A stretch of DNA of 14,019 nucleotides, from positions 1 to 14,019 of the forward strand of contig CALPVM020000023.1 in assembly GCA_943327015.2 (NCBI GenBank), written 5' to 3'. This document shows, piece by piece, positions 1 through 6,730 of the stretch; positions within the stretch are counted from its first letter, which is position 1, and each line of letters begins with the position of its first letter. The DNA comes from Akkermansia muciniphila. Its GTDB lineage: Bacteria; Pseudomonadota; Gammaproteobacteria; Burkholderiales; Burkholderiaceae_C. The notes beneath the pieces were generated by a model that did not search any database, was not told the origin of the DNA, and saw only the letters and a list, made by a program, of their open reading frames with translations. Position numbers and translations under genes: made by a program.

Positions 1-1
1 C

Positions 2-109
2 CCTTACCCTGCTACGCTGGAGGGGGCGGTGCGCAGTGGTGTGAGTGCTATTAATGCAATCACTAATTGCTTGCATATCTCTGCTTCAAAGCTAAAATAT
101 CAACCATGA
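2..109 (+). CDS. FAD-dependent oxidoreductase (amine-oxidase-like), C-terminal end only
   Basis: Only the last 35 codons are in the window. They are read in the frame starting at base 2 and stop with TGA at 107-109. The residues include PYPATLEGAVRSG followed by a helix-like stretch. This resembles the C-terminal FAD-contact segment (TLEGAxRSGxxAA) of NAD(P)/FAD-dependent oxidoreductases of the amine oxidase, phytoene desaturase and HpnE type, where it closes the Rossmann FAD domain. The substrate cannot be told from this piece. The last 15 or so residues after the conserved helix look non-conserved. The TGA overlaps the hicA ATG in an ATGA arrangement, so the two may be translationally coupled. 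Family call is moderately sure; subfamily unknown. Confidence 0.6.
   Translation, partial: PYPATLEGAVRSGVSAINAITNCLHISASKLKYQP
71..98 (+). promoter_or_regulatory. candidate hicAB promoter
   Basis: TTGCAT (71-76) and TAAAAT (93-98) are separated by 16 bases and resemble weak sigma70 -35 and -10 boxes. They lie inside the end of the upstream oxidoreductase gene. A start of transcription about 7 bases after the -10 would fall at or next to the hicA ATG (106). No clear Shine-Dalgarno sequence precedes that ATG, so a leaderless hicAB transcript is possible. Prediction by eye only. Confidence 0.3.
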
Positions 110-360
110 ATAGTAAGCACACTAAAACGCTGAACGCAATTTTTTCGAAGCCTGTATCCAGCAATATTAAATTTGCAGACATAGAGTCACTGGTCATTGG
201 ATTGGGTGGAAGTGTGCGAGAAGGCGAAGGTTCACGTGTTGCTTTAGTTCTAAATGGTGGCATCAAACACGCCCACCGTCCGCATCCAGGCAATGAGGCA
301 AAGCAGTACCAGATCAAGGAGATTCGGAACTGGCTTACTGCCGTAGGAGTGAAAGTATGA
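106..360 (+). CDS. hicA: HicA-family toxin (mRNA interferase), divergent type
   Basis: 84-residue protein of the HicA fold (double-stranded-RNA-binding-like), expected to cleave mRNA when not bound by HicB. An in-frame TTG at 67 would give 97 residues. The ATG at 106 is preferred because it yields the expected MNSKHxKTLxAIF start of this subfamily. Visible signatures are a G-rich turn with GEGSRV (39-45) and HRPHP (57-61), followed by a C-terminal helix near 68-80. Canonical HicA has its catalytic His directly after the GS turn (GSHH-like). Here that position is Arg-Val, so the active His may instead be in the HRPHP segment. The stop overlaps the hicB start by four bases (ATGA, 357-360), the usual coupled toxin-antitoxin layout. 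Family assignment rests on size, motif order and the adjacent hicB. Toxicity itself is inferred. Confidence 0.82.
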   Translation: MNSKHTKTLNAIFSKPVSSNIKFADIESLVIGLGGSVREGEGSRVALVLNGGIKHAHRPHPGNEAKQYQIKEIRNWLTAVGVKV

Positions 361-695
361 ACAGCATGCATTACAAAGGTTACACGGCAAAGGTTGAATT
401 TTCTGAAGAAGACGGAGTGTTCTGGGGCAAAGTACTCGGTTTGCCTGCCCACGCCAGCATCACTTTTGAGGGCGACAGAGTTGAGCGGTTAACTCAAGAT
501 TTTCATAATGCCATTGATTTTTATATTGCAGACTGCGAAAAAAACGGTCTCAAAGCGCTAAAACCTGCCAGTGGCAAACTAATGCTACGCGTTGCACCCG
601 AGGTGCACAGTGCGGCGCTCATCGAAGCGCAGGCGCGGGGCATGAGCCTTAATCAGTGGGCAGCCAATGTTTTACAAGCCGCAGTGCGGCATTAA
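357..695 (+). CDS. hicB: HicB-family antitoxin
   Basis: 112-residue antitoxin expected to bind and neutralise HicA and to repress the operon. Residues 5-65 form the HicB partial RNase-H-like domain, with KGYTAKVEFSEEDGVFWGKV at the start and a helix around 42-62. Residues 73-108 (SGKLMLRVAPEVH, then MSLNQWAANVL) are a ribbon-helix-helix DNA-binding domain of the Arc/HicB type. The start is the ATG overlapping the hicA stop. Its TAA (693-695) shares the palindromic TTAA with the stop of the convergent LysR gene. The ribbon-helix-helix tail suggests autoregulation; I did not find an obvious inverted-repeat operator upstream of hicA. Strong family call. Confidence 0.9.
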   Translation: MNSMHYKGYTAKVEFSEEDGVFWGKVLGLPAHASITFEGDRVERLTQDFHNAIDFYIADCEKNGLKALKPASGKLMLRVAPEVHSAALIEAQARGMSLNQWAANVLQAAVRH

Positions 696-1567
696 CATAA
701 ATTCTTCAAAAACGCCTTAGCAATGGGCGACAACTGTTTGGCCTTGGGATACACAATAAACCAGTTCGATTGAATGGGAAAACCCTGCACATTTAACTCG
801 GCGACGCCACTGTGCTTTAAATTGCCACTGAGGGTATGCCTTGACAAAATGGCAAGCCCCAAGTTACCAGCAACCGCTTCTTTAACAGCCTCATTACTAC
901 CAAGTTCAAGCCGCAGATTGGGTTTGAACTGCTGGTTTTTAAAAAACTCATCCACTGCCATGCGGGTACCGGAGCCGCGCTCGCGCAAAATAAAGCGTTC
1001 GTTTTGCAAAGCATCCAACGTGACATTCGTGTTTTGTACCAACGGATGGGTGGACGCAGCAATGACCGCCAAAGGATTTGGCATAAAAATATGGGTTTCC
1101 ACATCCATATCAACAGGTGGCATTGACATAATGTAAATATCATCCATATTTTGGCGTAAGCGCTCCACCACCCCGCTGCGGTTGAGCACCTCTAGGGCAA
1201 TTTCAATATCGGGGTACTGCGCACAAAACTCACCCAGCAGGCGCGGTACAAAATATTTGGCAGTGCTTGCCAACGCCACACGCAGCCGACCCCGGGTAAG
1301 GCCACGAATAGCATCCATTTTTTGATCAAAGGCCTCCCATTCGTTGGCAATGGTACGCGCCGATTGCGCCAACTCACGCCCAGCCTCGGTAAGGTGCACC
1401 TTTTTAGAAATGACCTCAAACAAGGGCAAACCCACCGACTCTGCAATTTTTTGCAGCTGCATGGTGGCGGTTGGCTGGGTCACGTGCATGGCACGCGCAG
1501 CGGCGGTCACACTGCCGGTCTCAGCCAATGCCAAAAACAAACGCATCTGCCGCAAGGTAATTTGCAT
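692..1567 (-). CDS. LysR-family transcriptional regulator, likely regulator of sbtA
   Basis: 291 residues, the usual LysR length. The N-terminal winged helix-turn-helix (about 3-62) has the typical FLALAETGSVTAAARAMHVTQPTATMQLQKIAESVGLPLFE pattern, here split as FLALAETGSVTAAARAMHVT then QPTATMQLQKIAE. A linker helix (about 62-88) and the periplasmic-binding-protein-like effector domain (about 91-291) follow. It is divergent from sbtA, with only 69 bases between starts, and that gap holds a strongly symmetric repeat. This is the classic arrangement of a LysR activator with its target. Its overall character is like the CbbR/CysB group, so a metabolite of carbon metabolism is a plausible effector, but the ligand cannot be read from sequence. 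The end overlaps hicB by the shared TTAA (692-695). Family certain; target inferred from position. Confidence 0.9.
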   Translation of the reverse strand: MQITLRQMRLFLALAETGSVTAAARAMHVTQPTATMQLQKIAESVGLPLFEVISKKVHLTEAGRELAQSARTIANEWEAFDQKMDAIRGLTRGRLRVALASTAKYFVPRLLGEFCAQYPDIEIALEVLNRSGVVERLRQNMDDIYIMSMPPVDMDVETHIFMPNPLAVIAASTHPLVQNTNVTLDALQNERFILRERGSGTRMAVDEFFKNQQFKPNLRLELGSNEAVKEAVAGNLGLAILSRHTLSGNLKHSGVAELNVQGFPIQSNWFIVYPKAKQLSPIAKAFLKNLC

Positions 1568-1600
1568 AGATATTTATCTATAGATATTTATATAAATATC
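1566..1600. promoter_or_regulatory. palindromic LysR-type operator between the LysR gene and sbtA
   Basis: Seen directly: an inverted repeat ATAGATA-TT-TATCTAT (1566-1581) is followed at once by a perfect 18-base palindrome GATATTTATATAAATATC (1583-1600). The 12-mer ATAGATATTTAT occurs twice as a direct repeat (1566-1577 and 1580-1591), 14 bases apart. Interrupted AT-rich dyads with a T-N11-A core are the hallmark of LysR sites, and adjacent half-sites are used as recognition and activation subsites. The array touches the LysR start codon, so binding could also repress its own gene. The operator role is inferred. Confidence 0.65.
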
Positions 1601-1636
1601 AATTTTACATTATGTGTATTTTTTATTAGCATTGGC

Positions 1637-2626
1637 ATGAAAGCTAAAACCATGCACAACCTGTTAGACCCAGCCATTTTGTTCTTCTTCCTCGGCGTCT
1701 TTGCCGGTGCGGTACGCTCTAATCTGGAAATTCCGTCCTCTGTAGCCAAGTTTTTGTCGCTCTATCTATTAATGGCCATCGGCCTCAAAGGTGGCTTTGC
1801 CCTGGCACAATCCGGTTTTACCCAACCAGCGCTGTACAGCATTGGTGCCGCCATGCTGATGGCTGTAATTATTCCCACAATGGGCTACAACATTCTCAAA
1901 AAATGGGTAAGGCCGCTGGATGCTGCAGCTATTGCTGCGTCGTATGGCTCCATCAGCGCTGTCACGTTTATTGCAGCTATGCAATACTTGGAAAACCAGC
2001 AAATGGCCTACAGCGGCCACATGGTAGCAGCCATGGTACTCATGGAAACACCCGCCATTATCATGGCGGTTATTCTTGCCAATGTTTTGCGAAAAAAAAC
2101 CCAAACAGCAAACACTACTTCTACAACGCCAACACCCGGCATTGGCCAGATACTGCATGAGTCATTTACCAACGGCTCACACCTACTGCTCATCGGTTCG
2201 CTGGTCATTGGCTACCTCAGTGCCGATGCCGGCAAGGCCATGATGCAGGTATTTACAGTTGATATTTTCAAAGGGCTACTGGCCTTTTTTATGCTCGACA
2301 TGGGATTGTTTGTAGCCAAAAATGCAGGTAAAGTGCGAGGTAATTCAACAGTACTATTTGGTTACGCCATCATTGCGCCCCTCGTACATGCTGCAATTGC
2401 GTTGTTATTGGCACGTTTCATCCACATGGGTACTGCTGATGCGGTGTTGCTCATGGTGCTGTCTGCAAGTGCGTCTTATATAGTGGTGCCGGCGGTAGTG
2501 CGTTACGCCATACCTGAAGCTAATGCCTCGCTCTATTTTGGTTTACCGATAGGTATTACGTTTCCGTTTAACATCGTTATTGGCATACCTCTTTATATGT
2601 TTGCCGCGCAAAGGATGCTGGGGTAA
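1637..2626 (+). CDS. sbtA: sodium-dependent bicarbonate transporter, SbtA family
   Basis: 329-residue inner-membrane protein of the SbtA (DUF897) family, which imports bicarbonate with sodium. It has about ten hydrophobic segments in two five-helix halves separated by a polar Thr-rich loop (about 153-180). Each half carries the family substrate motif: GSISAVTF at 104-111, and ASASYIVVPAVVR at 277-289. The latter is followed by a conserved NASLYFGLPIGITFPFN stretch. The ATG at 1637 is chosen; an ATG at 1652 (324 residues, GAAAG-like site ahead) is equally possible. Neither has a strong ribosome binding site. No sbtB (PII-like partner) gene is adjacent. The divergent LysR gene probably controls it, and a penicillin-acylase gene starts 3 bases after its stop. 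Family call is strong. Bicarbonate as substrate is from family knowledge, since members outside cyanobacteria are less tested. Confidence 0.88.
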   Translation: MKAKTMHNLLDPAILFFFLGVFAGAVRSNLEIPSSVAKFLSLYLLMAIGLKGGFALAQSGFTQPALYSIGAAMLMAVIIPTMGYNILKKWVRPLDAAAIAASYGSISAVTFIAAMQYLENQQMAYSGHMVAAMVLMETPAIIMAVILANVLRKKTQTANTTSTTPTPGIGQILHESFTNGSHLLLIGSLVIGYLSADAGKAMMQVFTVDIFKGLLAFFMLDMGLFVAKNAGKVRGNSTVLFGYAIIAPLVHAAIALLLARFIHMGTADAVLLMVLSASASYIVVPAVVRYAIPEANASLYFGLPIGITFPFNIVIGIPLYMFAAQRMLG

Positions 2627-2629
2627 CCT

Positions 2630-5077
2630 ATGATGGAGGGTGTTAAACCTCACACTCCTCGATTTTTCCTGGCCATGAAAACCACCCTTAAAGTTATTGC
2701 AGTCCTACTGGCTTTATCGTTGCTAGTGGCTTCTGGCATTGCAGTGTGGTACCTGCACAGCAAGCAGCCGGTGCGTGAAGGCAACATCCGGCTTAAAAAC
2801 CTTAAAGGTATGGTCACCGTTATTTATGACCAGCGTGGCGTGCCGCATATTCGCGCCCAAAACGAGACTGACATGTACCGCGCACTTGGTTATGTGCATG
2901 CACAAGACCGGTTGTTTCAAATGGAACTTTTGCGACGCCTAGCCCGTGGCGAACTGGCCGAAGTATTTGGCCCCGACATGCTGGAATCTGACAAACTTTT
3001 TCGCACACTGGGCTTACGCGCTCGCGCCGACCAGTACGTTGCCAATACCGACCGCAACAGCCCGGCGTACCAAGCATTGCTGGCTTACCTCGATGGCATT
3101 AACCATTACATTGCCAACCGTAAACCTCCCCTAGAATTTGACGCCTTGGGTATACCCAAGCGTGCATTTTCTCCGCAAGACACCTTTTCCATTATGGGGT
3201 ACATGGCATATGCATCAGCTGCAGCGTTTAAAACCGAACCCGCTTTAACTTACGTTCGTGACAAACTCGGCCCGCAATACCTCAAGGTATTTGATATTGA
3301 CTGGCACCCCGAGGGCGTACTGCAAACCGACGAGCAAGACACAGCACAACTCGATTGGAATGCGCTAAACCGCCTGGCCCACGCCAGCGACAAAGCGCTT
3401 AATGCGGCAGGAATTCCGATGTTTGAGGGTAGCAATGGCTGGGTAATTGCAGGCAACCTCTCAGCCAGCGGTCTACCACTTTTAGCGGGCGACCCACACC
3501 ACCGCTTTGCAGTTCCATCCATCTGGTACGAGGCGCACATTAGCAACCCCAATTTTGAGTTGTATGGCCATTTTCAGGCACTCAACCCAATGGCCATGCT
3601 GGGGCACAACCATGATTTTGGTTGGACCACCACCATGTTTCAAAACGATGATGTAGACTTAGTAGCTGAAACCATCAACCCTGAAAACCCCAATCAGGTG
3701 CTGTACCAAGGTGCTTGGACAGACTTGCAAAGCCGTGTTGAAACCATTAACGTCAAAGATGCAGAGCCAGTTAAGCTGGTACTGCGCACCTCGCCCCACG
3801 GCCCAATCGTTACCGATGCTTTTTCTGATCAATTAGGCAAAGCACCTGTGTCAATGTGGTGGACGTTTTTACAATCAGACAACCCCCTGCTGCAGGCGTT
3901 TTACGAACTTAACCGAGCTGACACCCGAGCCAAAGCACGCACCGCAGCCAGCAAAATAGAGGCTCCAGGTATTAATATTCTTTGGGCTAACCACAACGGA
4001 GACATTGGCTGGTGGGCGGCAGCCAAACTACCACAACGGCCGGATGGCGTGAACCCTGCCTTTATTCTGGATGCTGCAAAAGGTGAAGCAGAAAAACCCG
4101 GCTACTACTTTTTTGGATTTAACCCACAAGAAGAAAACCCGCAACGTGGCTATATTTTGTCTGCAAATCAACAACCGCAACCACCGAGCGGGGTTCCTGT
4201 GCCGGGCTACTACAACCCGCCCGATCGGGCACGCGCACTCAACGCCATTCTGGCCGAGCCAGCGCGCCAATGGAATGGCAAAGACATGGAGGCGCTGCAA
4301 CAACTCAACAGCAACAACTATGCGCCTAATCTATTACGCCACCTGTTACCGGTACTGCGCTCTGTAATTACCGACCCCGACGAACTGGCTTTTTTGCAAC
4401 CTTTTGAAAAATGGCAGGGTGACTACTCTGCTGACATTATCACCCCTACCCTGTTTACCCAGTTCGTGTTTGAGCTGGCGCACGAAGCCATGGCCGACGA
4501 AATGGGCGAAGCACAGTTTAAGCATTTGCTGCAAACCCGACTGATGGAGGGCGCATTACTTAACCTGGTGCAAGACCCGCAATCGCCGTGGTGGAACAAC
4601 GTAAACACACCCACCACCGAAAACCATTTTGAAACCACACGCATCGCTTGGAGCAATGCCATGGCACACTTGCGCAACATGCATGGCTCCAGCCTGCTCG
4701 AATGGCGCTGGGGCAAAAACCACACCCTTACCCACCAGCACCCATTAGGCACTCAAAAATACTGGGGCTGGATGCTGAATGTAGGTCCATTTGCAGTACC
4801 CGGTGGCCGCGAAACACCCAACCAAATGGCTTATGACATGGGCAAAGCCCCTTGGCCGGTAACGTTGGGGCCTTCTACGCGGCGCATTATCGACTTTGCC
4901 GCCCCCGAGAAAGCCCTGAGTGTTAACCCTTTGGGCCAAAGTGGCGTGCCGTTTGATCGGCACTATGAGGACCAGGCCGGCCTATTTGCAGCATCCATGT
5001 ACGCCCCCATGTGGCTTGACGAAGCAGATATTGCAAAAAATACCGAAAGCACACTCACCATTCACCCATCGCGCTAA
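2630..5077 (+). CDS. penicillin acylase family Ntn hydrolase (penicillin/acyl-homoserine-lactone acylase type)
   Basis: 815 residues if translated from ATG 2630, 800 from ATG 2675. The later start gives a cleaner N-terminus (MKTTLK then a hydrophobic segment to about residue 41), so it may be the true one. That segment is a signal anchor or export signal, putting the enzyme in the periplasm. Family features in order: alpha-chain region with RGVPHIRAQNETDMYRALGYVHAQDRLFQMEL split around 69-100; the autoprocessing site before Ser268 in EGSNGWVIAG, whose freed Ser is the nucleophile; GDPHHRF; GHNHDFGWTTT; the NHNGDIGWW turn of the beta chain; and a C-terminal domain with PGGRETPNQM and GPSTRRIIDF. 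Members hydrolyse amide bonds of acylated small molecules such as penicillins or acyl-homoserine lactones. Substrate choice is not readable here. Spacing to sbtA (3 bases) suggests co-transcription. Confidence 0.88.
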   Translation: MMEGVKPHTPRFFLAMKTTLKVIAVLLALSLLVASGIAVWYLHSKQPVREGNIRLKNLKGMVTVIYDQRGVPHIRAQNETDMYRALGYVHAQDRLFQMELLRRLARGELAEVFGPDMLESDKLFRTLGLRARADQYVANTDRNSPAYQALLAYLDGINHYIANRKPPLEFDALGIPKRAFSPQDTFSIMGYMAYASAAAFKTEPALTYVRDKLGPQYLKVFDIDWHPEGVLQTDEQDTAQLDWNALNRLAHASDKALNAAGIPMFEGSNGWVIAGNLSASGLPLLAGDPHHRFAVPSIWYEAHISNPNFELYGHFQALNPMAMLGHNHDFGWTTTMFQNDDVDLVAETINPENPNQVLYQGAWTDLQSRVETINVKDAEPVKLVLRTSPHGPIVTDAFSDQLGKAPVSMWWTFLQSDNPLLQAFYELNRADTRAKARTAASKIEAPGINILWANHNGDIGWWAAAKLPQRPDGVNPAFILDAAKGEAEKPGYYFFGFNPQEENPQRGYILSANQQPQPPSGVPVPGYYNPPDRARALNAILAEPARQWNGKDMEALQQLNSNNYAPNLLRHLLPVLRSVITDPDELAFLQPFEKWQGDYSADIITPTLFTQFVFELAHEAMADEMGEAQFKHLLQTRLMEGALLNLVQDPQSPWWNNVNTPTTENHFETTRIAWSNAMAHLRNMHGSSLLEWRWGKNHTLTHQHPLGTQKYWGWMLNVGPFAVPGGRETPNQMAYDMGKAPWPVTLGPSTRRIIDFAAPEKALSVNPLGQSGVPFDRHYEDQAGLFAASMYAPMWLDEADIAKNTESTLTIHPSR

Positions 5078-5106
5078 GTTTTATCCAAAAAAGACGACAA
5101 TACTGC

Positions 5107-6198
5107 ATGACATTTTCCGTTGAACCCCCCTTCTCACACGGCCAAGCCCCCCGCACCGCCGTGCTTTTGTGCAACCTAGGCACACCTGACGAGCCCACCC
5201 CCAAAGCGGTACGCCGCTATCTGGCCGAATTTTTAAGTGACCACCGCGTGGTAGAAATTCCACGCCTGTTGTGGCTGATTATTTTGTACGGCATTATTTT
5301 GGTGTTTCGTCCGGCCAAGTCGGCCGCCAAATACGCCAGCATCTGGACGCCCGAAGGCTCCCCGCTCAAGGTTTGGACAGAAAAACAAGCCAAACTGCTG
5401 CAAGGCTGGCTAGGCCAACGCAACCATCAGGTGAAAGTACGCTGGGCTATGCGCTACGGTAGCACCAATATTGCATCGCAACTAGATGCCCTCAAGGCCG
5501 AGGGTACGACCCGTATTTTGATTGTGCCGGCGTATCCACAGTACTCAGCCACTACCACCGCCAGCGTGTTTGATGCAGTCTACACTTGGGCGCAGCGCAC
5601 GCGCACTCTGCCTGAGTTTCGGTTTATCAACCACTACCACGACCACCCGCACTACATTGGAGCTCTAGCGGCCAAGGTAGAACGTTTTTGGAAAGCAAAT
5701 GGTGAGCCAGACAAATTGGTAATGAGCTTTCATGGTGTGCCGCAACGCTCTTTAACCTTGGGCGATGCCTACCACTGCGAATGCTATAAAACCGCCCGCC
5801 TGCTGGCTGAAGCACTGCACCTCGAAAAAGACCAGTACAAAGTAACCTTTCAGTCGCGCCTAGGCCGGGCGCAATGGCTACAACCCTATACCGAACCCAC
5901 ACTCATAGCCATGGGTCAAGCAGGCATCAAACGGGTGGATGTCATCTGCCCGGGCTTTACCAGCGACTGCCTGGAAACACTGGAAGAAATTAATATGGAA
6001 GCGCGTGAGGCATTCCTGCATGCCGGTGGCAAACAGTTTCATTACATCCCTTGTCTCAACGATGACCCTGAGTGGATTGGCGCCTTGTGCAACATCACCC
6101 ACCAGCACTTGTCGGGCTGGCCAACCACCGTTGCCCCCGACAAAGAGGCTTTGGCAAAATCCAGAGCAGAAGCGCTGGAACTGGGTGCAAAGAACTAA
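5107..6198 (+). CDS. hemH: ferrochelatase
   Basis: 363-residue enzyme that inserts ferrous iron into protoporphyrin IX, the last step of protoheme synthesis, at the inner face of the cytoplasmic membrane. Visible signatures: LLCNLGTPDEP (20-30) near the N-terminus; the SIWTPEGSPL segment (78-87); the catalytic His209 in MSFHGVPQRS; the metal/proton-path acidic motif around Glu290 in GFTSDCLETLEEIN; and a C-terminal LNDDPEWI stretch. Length fits the betaproteobacterial family. The ATG at 5107 is 29 bases after the acylase stop and lacks a strong ribosome binding site; a weak AAGACGA lies at about 5090-5096. The TAA (6196-6198) directly abuts the stop codon of the convergent nuclease gene, leaving no room for a conventional intergenic terminator. 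Very confident. Confidence 0.97.
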   Translation: MTFSVEPPFSHGQAPRTAVLLCNLGTPDEPTPKAVRRYLAEFLSDHRVVEIPRLLWLIILYGIILVFRPAKSAAKYASIWTPEGSPLKVWTEKQAKLLQGWLGQRNHQVKVRWAMRYGSTNIASQLDALKAEGTTRILIVPAYPQYSATTTASVFDAVYTWAQRTRTLPEFRFINHYHDHPHYIGALAAKVERFWKANGEPDKLVMSFHGVPQRSLTLGDAYHCECYKTARLLAEALHLEKDQYKVTFQSRLGRAQWLQPYTEPTLIAMGQAGIKRVDVICPGFTSDCLETLEEINMEAREAFLHAGGKQFHYIPCLNDDPEWIGALCNITHQHLSGWPTTVAPDKEALAKSRAEALELGAKN

Positions 6199-6684
6199 CT
6201 ACTTCTTTTTACTACGCCGGTAGTCCCAAGGGGGCACTGGCTGCGGGTCTTGCCACAAGCCCAATTGCAGAGCGCGAGCATGTGTTTGGGCGTCTGAATA
6301 TTCGGTACGGTCTTGCGTGCTCTGTTCTTTGGCATAGGCCGTGTAATGCCAAGCTAAACCGTTTTTGATTTGTGCAAGATTGGCATCAACCCCCTGCACG
6401 AGCACCTTGCCCACTTGCCGCCCGTACTTGTCCTTTTTTTGTGTTTCAACCGACACCCACTGGCCAAACACCATCAAACCTAATTGATGCTTGGAGCGCC
6501 AGCCAAAGGCCTGATTTTTTTCGGGCGCATCAATGCCTGACAAGCGAATTTTGTGCTGCACCATGTCAACATCCAAGATGGTAATAGTGTCACCATCAGC
6601 CACTTTGACTACACGTCCCTGCAGAATGAGGGCTTGACACACAAAACACCAAGCAAGACAGGCAAAGACAATAAATTTTTTCAT
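6199..6684 (-). CDS. secreted thermonuclease-like (SNase) protein
   Basis: 161 residues from the ATG at 6684; a TTG at 6693 would add three. Residues 1-18 (MKK, hydrophobic stretch, then CQA) look like a Sec signal peptide, so the protein should be exported. The rest is a staphylococcal-nuclease (OB-fold) domain, a calcium-dependent phosphodiesterase for DNA and RNA in characterised members. The active-site residues are all present: Asp32 in VADGDT, Arg47 in KIRLSGIDAPE, Asp52 and Glu55 in the same motif, and Arg89 in DKYGRQVGKV. The GLAWHY and LGLWQDPQPVPPWDYR motifs near the C-terminus are typical. It may serve nucleic-acid scavenging or turnover; the biological role is inferred. Divergent from the DUF883 gene across 46 bases. 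Confidence 0.9.
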   Translation of the reverse strand: MKKFIVFACLAWCFVCQALILQGRVVKVADGDTITILDVDMVQHKIRLSGIDAPEKNQAFGWRSKHQLGLMVFGQWVSVETQKKDKYGRQVGKVLVQGVDANLAQIKNGLAWHYTAYAKEQSTQDRTEYSDAQTHARALQLGLWQDPQPVPPWDYRRSKKK

Positions 6685-6718
6685 TTTGTTCAATATCTTA
6701 TAGCTTACCGTAAAAAGT

Positions 6719-6724
6719 TAGAAT
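6719..6724 (+). promoter_or_regulatory. candidate -10 element for the DUF883 gene
   Basis: TAGAAT lies 7 bases ahead of ATG 6731, and no Shine-Dalgarno sequence is seen between them. A transcript started about 7 bases downstream would begin at the ATG. A -35 box is not convincing (CTTATA at 6697-6702 at best). It sits in the 46-base gap shared with the divergent nuclease gene. Confidence 0.25.
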
Positions 6725-6730
6725 ACCCAT

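Noticed and set aside
67..105. Longer hicA beginning at the TTG at 67
   Set aside because: The extra 13 residues overlap the end of the oxidoreductase gene and are not family-like. ATG 106 gives the expected N-terminus.
63..452. 129-codon open frame antisense to hicA and hicB
   Set aside because: It covers two recognisable genes on the other strand, has no family features, and its residue pattern looks like a shadow frame.
1322..1636. 105-codon upstream extension of sbtA into the LysR gene
   Set aside because: It is antisense to the conserved LysR DNA-binding domain and crosses the promoter. SbtA proteins start close to the first membrane helix.
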